A stretch of DNA of 64,000 bases from Methylobacterium brachiatum (lineage in GTDB: Bacteria; Pseudomonadota; Alphaproteobacteria; Rhizobiales; Beijerinckiaceae). The DNA is taken from contig NZ_JAJALK010000012.1 in NCBI RefSeq assembly GCF_020523825.1, positions 62,001 through 126,000 on the forward strand, written 5' to 3'. This document shows positions 18,963 through 26,910 of this stretch, in pieces (the stretch's first letter is position 1; the number at the start of each line of letters is the position of its first letter). The translations under genes and the position numbers were made by a program. The notes below the pieces were generated by a model, which worked only from the letters and a program-made list of their open reading frames with translations, made no database searches and was not told where the DNA came from.

Positions 18963-18973
18963 ACCCCGCCGGC

Positions 18974-21900
18974 TCACTCCGCCGCGTCCGAGCGGCGGAA
19001 TCCCTCGATCCCGACCTGCTCCGGATTGATCGCGTGCAGCGCCCGGCGCGCCGCCTCCAGCGGATGCTCGGCCTCGATCCGCACCGACGTCAGATCCGGG
19101 CTCTTGTAGACGGTGACGATGGTGTCCATCACCTCGGTCAGCGTCGTGCGCTTGTCCTCGGGGGCGGCGATCAGCAGTTGCAGCCCCCAGGCGCGGTAGA
19201 GATCGACCAGCGCCTGGCTGTTGCGCACGTCGAGCTTCGAGAACGCCTCGTCGAGTAGGCAGAGCCCCAGCCCCGGATTCTCGTCGCCGGGCCGGTCGCC
19301 CGGGTAGTAGGCGCTGGCGAGCGAGGCCGCGATCGCCACGTAGAACGGCGCCTGCGCCTCGCCCCCCGAACCGCGCAGGGCCCGCGCCGACATGGTGGTG
19401 CGGTTGCCGGCTGCGTCCTTCATGCCGATCTCGTAGACGAAGTAGTTGCGGTAATCGGCGAGCCGGGCCGCATCCTCCTGGCCGGCGATCAGCGCGGTGA
19501 TCTCTTCCAGAGCCGCCGCCATCGGCCCCTCGGTCTCGCCCGCCAGCAGCGCCTGCGCGGCCTCCGGCGAGCGGGCGGTCTCGGTGGCCAGCGCGTGGAC
19601 GGCGGCGTAGCGGCGGTCCACCGCCGCCTCGAACGCGTAGGTCTGGCCGGTGAAGCTGCGCGCCGAGAGCCGCTCGTTCAGGGCCGCGAGCCGGGCATGG
19701 ACCCGCTCGAACCGGTCGGCCAGGCGGGTCAGCAGATCCTCGGTCATGAGCCGGCGCATCTCGACCTCGGCCCGCTCGGCCTGGGCGCGGTAGCGGCGCA
19801 GCTCGTGGCCCTCCACGGCCTCGTATTCCCGCCGGACCCAGGCATAGCCGTCGATCGCCGGGGCGTCGCCGGCATTCAACGGATTCTCGACCCGCCAGGC
19901 CGAGCAGGCCTCGGTCAACTCGCGCTCGGCGATCCGACCGTGCGAGCGGGCCGCCTCGGCGGCCTCCCGGGCAAGGCCCCGCTCCGTCGCAGCCCGCGTG
20001 CCGGCGGCCTTGGCGTCGAGGCCCGCGAGGGCACCCCGCGCCTCCGCGATCACGCCGACGCTGAACGGTTCGGAGCGGGCGAGGCGCACCCGCGCCGCGT
20101 CGCCGCCCATGACCTGCCGCAGGGCCGAGCGCCGCGCCGCCAGGGCAGCCCGGGCCGCCTCGCGCACGGGCCCGAGGCGCGCTCGCAAGGCCGCCTCGTC
20201 GGCGAGCAGGCGGTCGAGCTTCGGCTCCAGCTCTTCGGACAATTCCCGCAGGTAGCCGACCCGCTCGGTGGTCAGCGCCGCGATCTCGGCGGTCAGGCCG
20301 GCAGTGTCGCGCTTTTCGATGCCCTCGCGCTCGGTCTGGAGCGTGCGCCGCCGTCCCTCCAGCCCGTCGAGCTCGCCCCGCAGGGCGTCGATGTCGTCGA
20401 GGCCGCGGGCGATGCGCGCCCGTACCGCCGCGGCGGTGCGGGCGGCCTCGCGCAGGACCGCAGCCTCCCCGCGCAGCCGCCGTGCCTCGGCGACCGCGGC
20501 CTCGTGCGCGCGGCGGCTGTCGACCGTGGGGCCGCGATGGCCGCGGGTCATCAGCAGGTCGACGTTGCGGGTGACCGAATAGGCCATGCCGGCGGTGGTC
20601 CGGCCGCTCGGCGCCACGGCGCGGGACAGCCGGGCCAGCTCGGCATCGTCCCGGGCGAGGTCGTAACCCCCGAGCCGCACCCCCAGGAACGCCTCCGCGT
20701 GCGGATCGCTCGTCTCAATCACGGTGAGCGGCCCGTCATCGTAGCGGCGCGAGCGCTGCTTGGCGGTGTCGGTGGTCTTGACCAGGATGCAGCGGTGGAA
20801 CCGGTCGCGGCCCGATTGGAGCACACCCAGGGCCTCGCTCAGCCGGTCGGGGGAGACCACCAGGGCCTCGCGGGCGCGGCCGAGCAGGCCTTCGAGCGCC
20901 GGCCCCCAGGTCGGATCGACGATCTCGGCCAGCTCGCAGATCGGCAGGGCCTCGATCCCGCGCCGCTCCAGCTCGCCGCGGAACGCCACCGTGTCGGAGG
21001 ACAGGCGCGCCGCGGAGCCGCCCCCGGTCCGGGGCGCGGTGCGCTCGGCCTCGCTCTCCTGGGCGCGGGCCTTGAGCGCGGCATCCTCGGCCGCCCGCTC
21101 CAGGGCCTCGTCGAATTCGGGCAGGCGCGCCAGGCCGTCGATCAGCTCGGCCAGGGGCCCGTCCGGGCGCAGGATCTCCTCGGGCGAGGATTCCCGGCGC
21201 AGGCCGGCGCGGGCGCAGGATTCCGCGAGCCGCGCCGCCGGCGGGCAGGCTTGGCGCAGGATCGGGGCGACGGGCTGGAGCTTGCCCATCTGGCCCACGA
21301 GGCCGACGAGGTCGGAAACCCGCGCGACCAGCTCCTTCCGGTCCCGCTCCAGCATCGACAGGCCGAGCGTCGAGGCGGCGAGCCGCCCCTCCGCGGCGCT
21401 GCCGGCGAGCAGGGCCTTCTTCTCGGCGATCTCGCCGTCGATCTCGCGCACGTGCCCGCGGCTCGCCGCGACGCGCTCCCGGGCGATCCGCAGCGTATCG
21501 GCGCCCTCGCGCAGGCGCAGCCTCACCGCGGTGAGGTCGAGGCTGCGGCGGCGCAATTCGGCGCAGGCCGCCCGGAATTCATGGGCTGCGGCGGCCAGCA
21601 CCGCCTCGCTCCAGGCATCGTAGCGGTCGCGCAGGCGGCGCAGCCGGGCGAGCCGGCTCTCCAGCTCGCCGATCGTCTCCAGCAGGCGGCGCCAATTGGC
21701 GATGGACAGCCGCACCCGCTCGACATCCAGCGGTTCCGGGTCGAGCACGAAGGCGCGCACGAAGGCGCTGGTGTCGAAGATCGGCTTGAACGCCACCGCG
21801 TTGGCGAAGCTGCGCAGGAAGTGCCGGGGCTCGGGGGAGGGCGCACCCTCCCGCAGGGTGGCCAGGATGTCGGCGGTGAAGCGCTCGCCGGAGGTGCGGT

Positions 21901-22411
21901 ATTCGGTGAAGCTCGCCGCCCGGGCGCGCAGGTCGGCGGCGATCTCGCTCCACGGCGCCGTGTAGCTGCCGCCCGGGGCGGTGCGGGCGTAATCGGCGAT
22001 CTCGAACCGGTGGCCGACCGCGATGAACCGCGACAGCACGGTCTCGCGCGGCTCCACGGCCCGGGCGGCGAGCGCCAGCCCGACCGTGACGGTACGGCCC
22101 GAGGCCGGGTTCTCGAACACCAGGGCGAGCACGGTCTCGCAGGATTCCCGCGTCGGCCGGCCGCCCTCGGCCGGGTCGCTGATCCAGCCCAGGCAATAGT
22201 CGCGCACCGTGCGGGCGCTGCGCCCGGAGGCGGAGGCGTTGAGCGCCAGCCGGCTGGCATTGTTGCCGGCCAGCACCGTGCCGACCGCGTCGAAGATCGT
22301 GGACTTGCCGGCCCCGGTCGGCCCCACCAGGGCGGCGGCGCCCCGCAGGCGGATCTGCTCGCGGCGGATCAGGTACCAATTGGAGATGGCGATATCGGTG
22401 AGGACGTACAC
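18974..22411 (-). CDS. SMC-like ATPase, JetC/MksB homologue
   Basis: A 1145-aa P-loop protein of the SbcC/MukB/JetC group. Walker A GPTGAGKS is at residues 30-37. Then come about 1000 residues rich in Glu/Ala/Arg/Leu with long helical coiled-coil stretches and a central hinge-like part, and at the C-terminus GSGGEAQAPFYVAIA and Walker B CLLDEAFSKLD. GTG 22411 (VYVLTDIAISNWYLI) is preferred because family members start at this strand; the frame opens at 22540 with non-conserved residues. In Wadjet the JetC dimer loads on DNA with JetA/JetB, and JetD cleaves. Here the jetA and jetB homologues lie 2 kb upstream, beyond an opposite-strand chemoreceptor gene, and no jetD is seen. Confidence 0.85.
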   Translation of the reverse strand: MYVLTDIAISNWYLIRREQIRLRGAAALVGPTGAGKSTIFDAVGTVLAGNNASRLALNASASGRSARTVRDYCLGWISDPAEGGRPTRESCETVLALVFENPASGRTVTVGLALAARAVEPRETVLSRFIAVGHRFEIADYARTAPGGSYTAPWSEIAADLRARAASFTEYRTSGERFTADILATLREGAPSPEPRHFLRSFANAVAFKPIFDTSAFVRAFVLDPEPLDVERVRLSIANWRRLLETIGELESRLARLRRLRDRYDAWSEAVLAAAAHEFRAACAELRRRSLDLTAVRLRLREGADTLRIARERVAASRGHVREIDGEIAEKKALLAGSAAEGRLAASTLGLSMLERDRKELVARVSDLVGLVGQMGKLQPVAPILRQACPPAARLAESCARAGLRRESSPEEILRPDGPLAELIDGLARLPEFDEALERAAEDAALKARAQESEAERTAPRTGGGSAARLSSDTVAFRGELERRGIEALPICELAEIVDPTWGPALEGLLGRAREALVVSPDRLSEALGVLQSGRDRFHRCILVKTTDTAKQRSRRYDDGPLTVIETSDPHAEAFLGVRLGGYDLARDDAELARLSRAVAPSGRTTAGMAYSVTRNVDLLMTRGHRGPTVDSRRAHEAAVAEARRLRGEAAVLREAARTAAAVRARIARGLDDIDALRGELDGLEGRRRTLQTEREGIEKRDTAGLTAEIAALTTERVGYLRELSEELEPKLDRLLADEAALRARLGPVREAARAALAARRSALRQVMGGDAARVRLARSEPFSVGVIAEARGALAGLDAKAAGTRAATERGLAREAAEAARSHGRIAERELTEACSAWRVENPLNAGDAPAIDGYAWVRREYEAVEGHELRRYRAQAERAEVEMRRLMTEDLLTRLADRFERVHARLAALNERLSARSFTGQTYAFEAAVDRRYAAVHALATETARSPEAAQALLAGETEGPMAAALEEITALIAGQEDAARLADYRNYFVYEIGMKDAAGNRTTMSARALRGSGGEAQAPFYVAIAASLASAYYPGDRPGDENPGLGLCLLDEAFSKLDVRNSQALVDLYRAWGLQLLIAAPEDKRTTLTEVMDTIVTVYKSPDLTSVRIEAEHPLEAARRALHAINPEQVGIEGFRRSDAAE

Positions 22412-22584
22412 GATGTCGGGAGGCCGGGACGCTGCAGGAAGACGCGCGGCCCAGTTGGCCGGGTTCGGCCGCGCATGCAAGCTTCGGCGTTGCCGGCGCC
22501 CGCCTGTCACCGCCGGCGCGATCGACCACTTGTCAGACAATTCGGCGCCGGTATCGTTCCCGTCCGGGGGGATCGATAAAAATC

Positions 22585-24261
22585 ATGCGCGCCAGCCTGA
22601 AGCTCAAATTGAGCGGCCTCTTCGCTCTGCTCCTCCTGGCCGCCGCGCTTCAGGGGGGATTCGCGATCCATAAGATGATCGCCCTCGACCGGCAGCTCGC
22701 GACGCTGCTCGACCACGCGGTTCTGTCGATGAACGAGGCGCAGGCGATCGAGGCCCTGGTGATCCGGACACGGCTCGCGCAGGTCCGCTTCGTCACCGCG
22801 GCGGCGGAGACCGAGCGGCAGCTCACCGTGAAGGAGGTCGACGCGCTCACCCGGGAGCGGAACGCCAAGGTCGAGGCCTACCGGGCGCTGATCGCCTCGC
22901 CCGAGGAGAAGGCCCTGTTCGACGACCTGCTCGCCAAGCTCAAGATCCAGCACTACGACTGGGAGCGGCTGCGCGGCTTCACCCTCGAGCAGCGCGAACC
23001 CGCGATGGCGTATTTCCGCGGCAGCATGAACGGCCATTACGTCGCCGCCGCGGGGGCCGCGCACGCGCTGGCCGAGATGAACATCAAGGCCGGCGACGAG
23101 GCCGGCCGGAACGCCCGCCGGAGCCAGGCGGAGGCCGTCCGCTCGACCGTGATCATGCTGGGCGTCACGCTGCTGATCGCCCTGGGGGCGACGCTCTACA
23201 GCTTCGTCGGCGTGTCGCGGCCGATCACCATCATGACCCGGGCGATGCGTCGCCTGGCCGACGGCGACACGCAGGCGGCGATCCCCTACGCGGCCCGGCG
23301 GGACGAGATCGGCGCCATGTCGGCCACCGTCGCGGTGTTCCGGCAGAACCTGCTGCACGCCCGCGCCCTCGAGGCCGAGGCGGCCCGGGCCCGCGTCGAG
23401 GCCGAGACCCAGCGCCGGGAGGCGACGCACATGTTGGCCGACCGGTTCGAGACCGCGATCGGCGGCATCGTCGGCTCGGTCGCGGCGGCGGCGACCCGGC
23501 TGCAGGCCACTGCCCAGGGGCTGAGCGCCACGGCGACGCAGACCGCCGGCCAGTCGACCAGCGCCGCCGCGGCGGCCGAGCAGGCCTCCACCAACGTCAC
23601 CACCGTGGCGGTGGCGGCCGAGCAGCTCGGCTCCACGGTCGACGAGATCGGCCGCCAGGTCGGGTCCTCGGCGGATCTGGCCCAGACCGCCGTCCACGAG
23701 GCGGCCGCGACCGCGCAGCTGGTCCAGGCGCTGAGCGCCGGGGCGCACCGGGTCGGCGAGGTCGTGACCCTGATCTCCTCGATCGCCGACCAGACCAACC
23801 TGCTGGCGCTCAACGCCACGATCGAGGCGGCCCGGGCCGGCGCGGCGGGGCGCGGCTTCGCGGTGGTCGCCACCGAGGTGAAGGCGCTCGCCGCCCAGAC
23901 CGCCCGCGCCACCGCCGAGATCGCGGCCCAGATCGGCGCGATCCAGGGCTCGACCGACGAGGCGGTGCGCGCGATCGACGGCATCGCCACCCGCATCCGC
24001 GAGATCAGCGGCATGGCGACCGCGATCGCGGCGGCGGTCGAGCAGCAGGGCGCGGCGACCCAGGAGATCGTCCGCAACGTCGCGCAGGCGGCGTCCGGCA
24101 CCGAGGCGGTGACCGCCAACGTCACCGGCGTGGCCGGCGCCGCCGAGGCAACCGGGAACGCCGCGGGCCAAGTGCTCGATTCGGCTTCCGAGATGGCCCG
24201 CCAGGCGTCGCAGCTCGGGGACGAGGTGGCGCGGTTTCTGGCGACGGTGCGGGCGGCCTGA
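22585..24261 (+). CDS. methyl-accepting chemotaxis protein (4-helix sensor, HAMP)
   Basis: 558-aa chemoreceptor. TM1 at about residues 8-28, a periplasmic helical sensor domain of about 160 residues, TM2 at about 188-210 (VIMLGVTLLIALGATLYSFVG), then HAMP (RPITIMTRAMRRLADGD). The signalling hairpin has the tip motif DQTNLLALNATIEAARAG and a Gly/Ala-rich end. There is no C-terminal NWETF-like pentapeptide for CheR/CheB; it ends ARFLATVRAA. It lies alone on the plus strand between jetC and jetB homologues. A REP-like palindrome directly follows it. The signalling half closely resembles the receptor at 26.9-29.0 kb. Confidence 0.93.
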   Translation: MRASLKLKLSGLFALLLLAAALQGGFAIHKMIALDRQLATLLDHAVLSMNEAQAIEALVIRTRLAQVRFVTAAAETERQLTVKEVDALTRERNAKVEAYRALIASPEEKALFDDLLAKLKIQHYDWERLRGFTLEQREPAMAYFRGSMNGHYVAAAGAAHALAEMNIKAGDEAGRNARRSQAEAVRSTVIMLGVTLLIALGATLYSFVGVSRPITIMTRAMRRLADGDTQAAIPYAARRDEIGAMSATVAVFRQNLLHARALEAEAARARVEAETQRREATHMLADRFETAIGGIVGSVAAAATRLQATAQGLSATATQTAGQSTSAAAAAEQASTNVTTVAVAAEQLGSTVDEIGRQVGSSADLAQTAVHEAAATAQLVQALSAGAHRVGEVVTLISSIADQTNLLALNATIEAARAGAAGRGFAVVATEVKALAAQTARATAEIAAQIGAIQGSTDEAVRAIDGIATRIREISGMATAIAAAVEQQGAATQEIVRNVAQAASGTEAVTANVTGVAGAAEATGNAAGQVLDSASEMARQASQLGDEVARFLATVRAA

Positions 24262-24270
24262 AGGATCACG

Positions 24271-24360
24271 CCGTCATGGCGCGCGCAGCGAAGCAACCCA
24301 GAAGCGCCACCTTCTCAGATCGCGCGCCGCCCGGGGTTGCTTCGCTGCGCGCCATGACGG
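24271..24360. repeat. long REP-like palindrome between MCP gene and jetB
   Basis: The left arm at 24271-24299 and the right arm at 24334-24360 are reverse complements over 27 bases apart from one two-base insertion in the left arm. The arms contain GTCATGGCGCGC and AGCGAAGCAACCC; the spacer is 34 bases. This wording (TCATxGCG ... GCGAAGCAA) is a dispersed intergenic repeat in many alphaproteobacteria. It lies between convergent genes and could end transcription from both sides, or mark an insertion border. Confidence 0.75.
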
Positions 24361-24372
24361 GGAGGGCTGCTC

Positions 24373-24999
24373 TCAGAACTCCCCGGCTTCCGACCACGCC
24401 CGCAGGCGCTCCAGCCAGGCGTCGGAGGCGAGCACCGCCAGACCCGGCAGCAGCGACAGCGGCGTCACCCGCTCGACCCGGTCGCGCTCGCCCATCCTGA
24501 GGCCGCCGCGGCGGGCATAGAGGCGCAGGATGTCGGCGAGCCGGCCCTCCTCCGGGGGCTCGTTGCGGGCCACCGCGCGGATCTTCTCCACGATCTCGTC
24601 GGTGGTGCACTCGACGATCCCGTCGGTGCCGGCGCGGTTATCGCGCAATCCCTCCTCGTAGAGCAGCCGGAGCGCCAGCAGCACCAGGGTCTCGTCCTTG
24701 CGCAGGCGCTCGGAGGCGATGTCGTGCCGGGGCGCGTCCGCGGCCGGGCTCAGCGAGACCATCTGGTCGCGGTGCGAGACCGTGAGCGCGTAGCCGAGGC
24801 AGGCGAAGTAGTCGGTGAAGAACGGCGCGTAGTGCCGCGCGAGCTCGTAGGAGCGGCCGATGCCGGGCGTGTCGGCGTAGATCACCTGGCCCTTGAGCAT
24901 CACCTGCAGGGCGCGGCACAGCTCCTCGGCATCGGGCGCCCGAGCCCCCGGCGGCGGCGGCTCGTCGCCGTCGATGATCGCGCGAAACCCCTCAAGCAC
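24373..24999 (-). CDS. DUF4194-type protein, JetB/MksE homologue
   Basis: 208-aa protein of the MukE/MksE/JetB kind: paired winged-helix-like subunits that bridge the kleisin and the SMC heads. The diagnostic stretch is LRKDETLVLLALRLLYEE, preceded by FFTDYFACLGYAL. GTG 24999 is the probable start: it overlaps the jetA stop by eight bases and has GGAG upstream; the longer frame to 25098 would lie inside jetA and is not needed. It follows jetA in the same operon, but the usual next gene, jetC, is displaced. Confidence 0.8.
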   Translation of the reverse strand: MLEGFRAIIDGDEPPPPGARAPDAEELCRALQVMLKGQVIYADTPGIGRSYELARHYAPFFTDYFACLGYALTVSHRDQMVSLSPAADAPRHDIASERLRKDETLVLLALRLLYEEGLRDNRAGTDGIVECTTDEIVEKIRAVARNEPPEEGRLADILRLYARRGGLRMGERDRVERVTPLSLLPGLAVLASDAWLERLRAWSEAGEF

Positions 25000-26362
25000 C
25001 GACGCGACGCTCCACCACGAAATCCGGGCAATCCAGCCAGCCATTGGCCAGCCGCTCGGGCAGCCGGACCACGGCGTAGCGGTCGCGCAGCCGCGCATCG
25101 AACAGCACGTCGATCTCGCGCAGGCGCTGGAACACCACGAAGTCGTCGACCCCCTCGATCGTGATCTGCGAGCCGCGCAGCGACACGGCCTTGCCGAGCC
25201 GCGCCTCGACGAAGGCGGTCATGGATTCCGGCGTCACGGTGGTCCGGCGGCGGAACTCGGCCTTGGCGAGCGCGAAGGCGTCGACCGCGGGGTCGTAATC
25301 GACATCCGGCAGCGGCTCGACATCGATGGCGCTGCGGCGGGCACGGGGCGTCTGCAGGTGGGCCTGGCCGATCGGCGGCCGCAGCAGCGACACCACCGGC
25401 GGCACGTCGGGCGCCACCTCGGCGGCGCCGACGGCGCGCAGCATCGCGGCGGTGCGCTCGATTCCCGTCGGGTCCGGCCGGTCCATAGCGTGGAGCGCGG
25501 CGCCGATCCGCCGTTCGAGCCGCGCAACAACGGCGTCGACCGCGTCGAGATGGTTGTCGAGCCCCTCGAACACCGAGAGGATCTGGGCGAGATCCGCCCG
25601 GACCGCCCGCTGGGCGGTGTCGAGATCGGGGCTGCGGCCCTCGCGGATCAGGCCCTCGGCGAGCGCCCGGACCGTGAGGGCGTCACGCAGGGCCCGGCCG
25701 GCCTCGCGGACCACGCTGGCCCGGAACCGGAACGGGTTGAAGCGGGTGTGCAGCGTCCGGTAGTCGCTGATCAGGTGGCGCTCGACGAAATCCTCGAAGA
25801 ACAGCCGGAAGGTCTTGGCCCGGTCGGGCTCGCGCAGGATCCGTTCCTCGACCTTGCGCATGCCGGCGGCGAGGCCACGGACATGGGCCAGGAAGGCGGC
25901 GGACGCCCGCGCGGCATTCGACAGCGCCTCGGATCGGTTGGCCGGATCGGAGACGGCGCTCTCGAGGCCGCCCAGCACTTCCAGCACCGCGCCACCATAC
26001 GAGCGGGTCTCGCCGCGCTCCAGGCGCGACAGCTCCTCGAGCAGCAGGCGCGCCTCGGGGTCGAACTCGACCACCGGCACGTAGCGTTCGCGCCGCTCGA
26101 TCAGCCAGCCGGTGTCGAGGAGACGGCGGTAGAGGGCGTTGCGCCGCTCGGCCGGGTCGGCGGAGATCGGCTCGTCGCCCAGGATCTCGGGGTCGCTCCA
26201 GCCGGCGGCGAAATCGCCGATCTCGGCCAGCAACTCGGCCTTGCGCACCGGCTCGGCCCCGAGGACGCGCCGGTGCAGGTGCAGCAGCAGGGCCGCGTTG
26301 AAGCCCCGGCTCGGGGAGGCCAGGGGCTTGAACAGCTCGTCGGGCAGCTGCGCGAACAGCAT
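24992..26362 (-). CDS. JetA/MksF-like kleisin protein
   Basis: 456 aa, starting MLFAQLPDELFKPLASPSRGFNAALLLHLHRR, which is the start seen in JetA-family (DUF5716-type) proteins. The rest is mostly helical with conserved-looking RFNPFRFRASVVREAGRAL and a C-terminal DVLFDARLRDRYAVVRLPE. No enzyme motif is visible, in keeping with a kleisin that links SMC heads. ATG 26362 lies 37 bases after the secreted FKBP gene on the same strand, so fkbp-jetA-jetB may be one transcript. Family assignment rests on N-terminal likeness plus the jetB and jetC neighbours. Confidence 0.78.
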   Translation of the reverse strand: MLFAQLPDELFKPLASPSRGFNAALLLHLHRRVLGAEPVRKAELLAEIGDFAAGWSDPEILGDEPISADPAERRNALYRRLLDTGWLIERRERYVPVVEFDPEARLLLEELSRLERGETRSYGGAVLEVLGGLESAVSDPANRSEALSNAARASAAFLAHVRGLAAGMRKVEERILREPDRAKTFRLFFEDFVERHLISDYRTLHTRFNPFRFRASVVREAGRALRDALTVRALAEGLIREGRSPDLDTAQRAVRADLAQILSVFEGLDNHLDAVDAVVARLERRIGAALHAMDRPDPTGIERTAAMLRAVGAAEVAPDVPPVVSLLRPPIGQAHLQTPRARRSAIDVEPLPDVDYDPAVDAFALAKAEFRRRTTVTPESMTAFVEARLGKAVSLRGSQITIEGVDDFVVFQRLREIDVLFDARLRDRYAVVRLPERLANGWLDCPDFVVERRVGA

Positions 26363-26399
26363 TCTTTCGGGACTCTCTCGCGCTCGCGCAGCGAAGACC

Positions 26400-26816
26400 T
26401 TACTTCGCGCCGAGCAGCTCGACGTCGAAGATCAGCGTGGCGTTCGGCGGGATCACGCCGCCGGCGCCGCGGGCGCCGTAGCCGAGCTCCGGCGGGATGA
26501 TCAGGGTGCGCTTGCCCCCGGTCTTCATCGTGGCGACGCCGAGGTCCCAGCCCTTGATGACCTGGCCGGCGCCCAGCGGGAAGCTGAAGGGCTGGTTGCG
26601 GTCCCGAGAGGAATCGAACTTCTTGCCCTTCTTGCCGCCCTCGTCGAGCCAGCCCGTGTACTGCACGGTGACCTGCTGGCCGGCCTTCGGCTCGGGCCCG
26701 GTGCCCACGACCTCGTCCTGGTACTTCAGGCCCGAGGGCAGGGTGACGATCTCGGCATTCGCGGCTGCTGTCATGGCGATGAACGCGGCTCCGGCGATGA
26801 GGGACAGGCGAGGCAT
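26400..26816 (-). CDS. secreted FKBP-type peptidyl-prolyl isomerase
   Basis: Catalyses cis-trans isomerisation of Xaa-Pro bonds in exported proteins. A signal peptide (LSLIAGAAFIAMTAAANA) precedes one complete FKBP domain: VTVQYTGWLDEGGKKGKKFDSS, FPLGAGQVIKGWD, GGKRTLIIPPELGYGARG and IPPNATLIFDVELL, including the FKBP pocket residues Tyr, Phe, Asp and Trp. 138 aa is the normal single-domain size. Located just upstream of jetA; the two have no obvious joint role, since JetA acts in the cytoplasm. Confidence 0.93.
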   Translation of the reverse strand: MPRLSLIAGAAFIAMTAAANAEIVTLPSGLKYQDEVVGTGPEPKAGQQVTVQYTGWLDEGGKKGKKFDSSRDRNQPFSFPLGAGQVIKGWDLGVATMKTGGKRTLIIPPELGYGARGAGGVIPPNATLIFDVELLGAK

Positions 26817-26910
26817 GGTTTCTCCCTGGAGCCGGCGCCGTGCGCGCCGGCCGTCGGGGGCCTTCTATCGACTCGGGCCGGTCCAGGCCAGGGAGGCGGG
26901 CGATCGGCGA

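Noticed and set aside
19595..22579. 994-codon plus-strand frame across the jetC homologue
   Set aside because: Antisense shadow of a long GC-rich coiled-coil gene; no recognisable motif.
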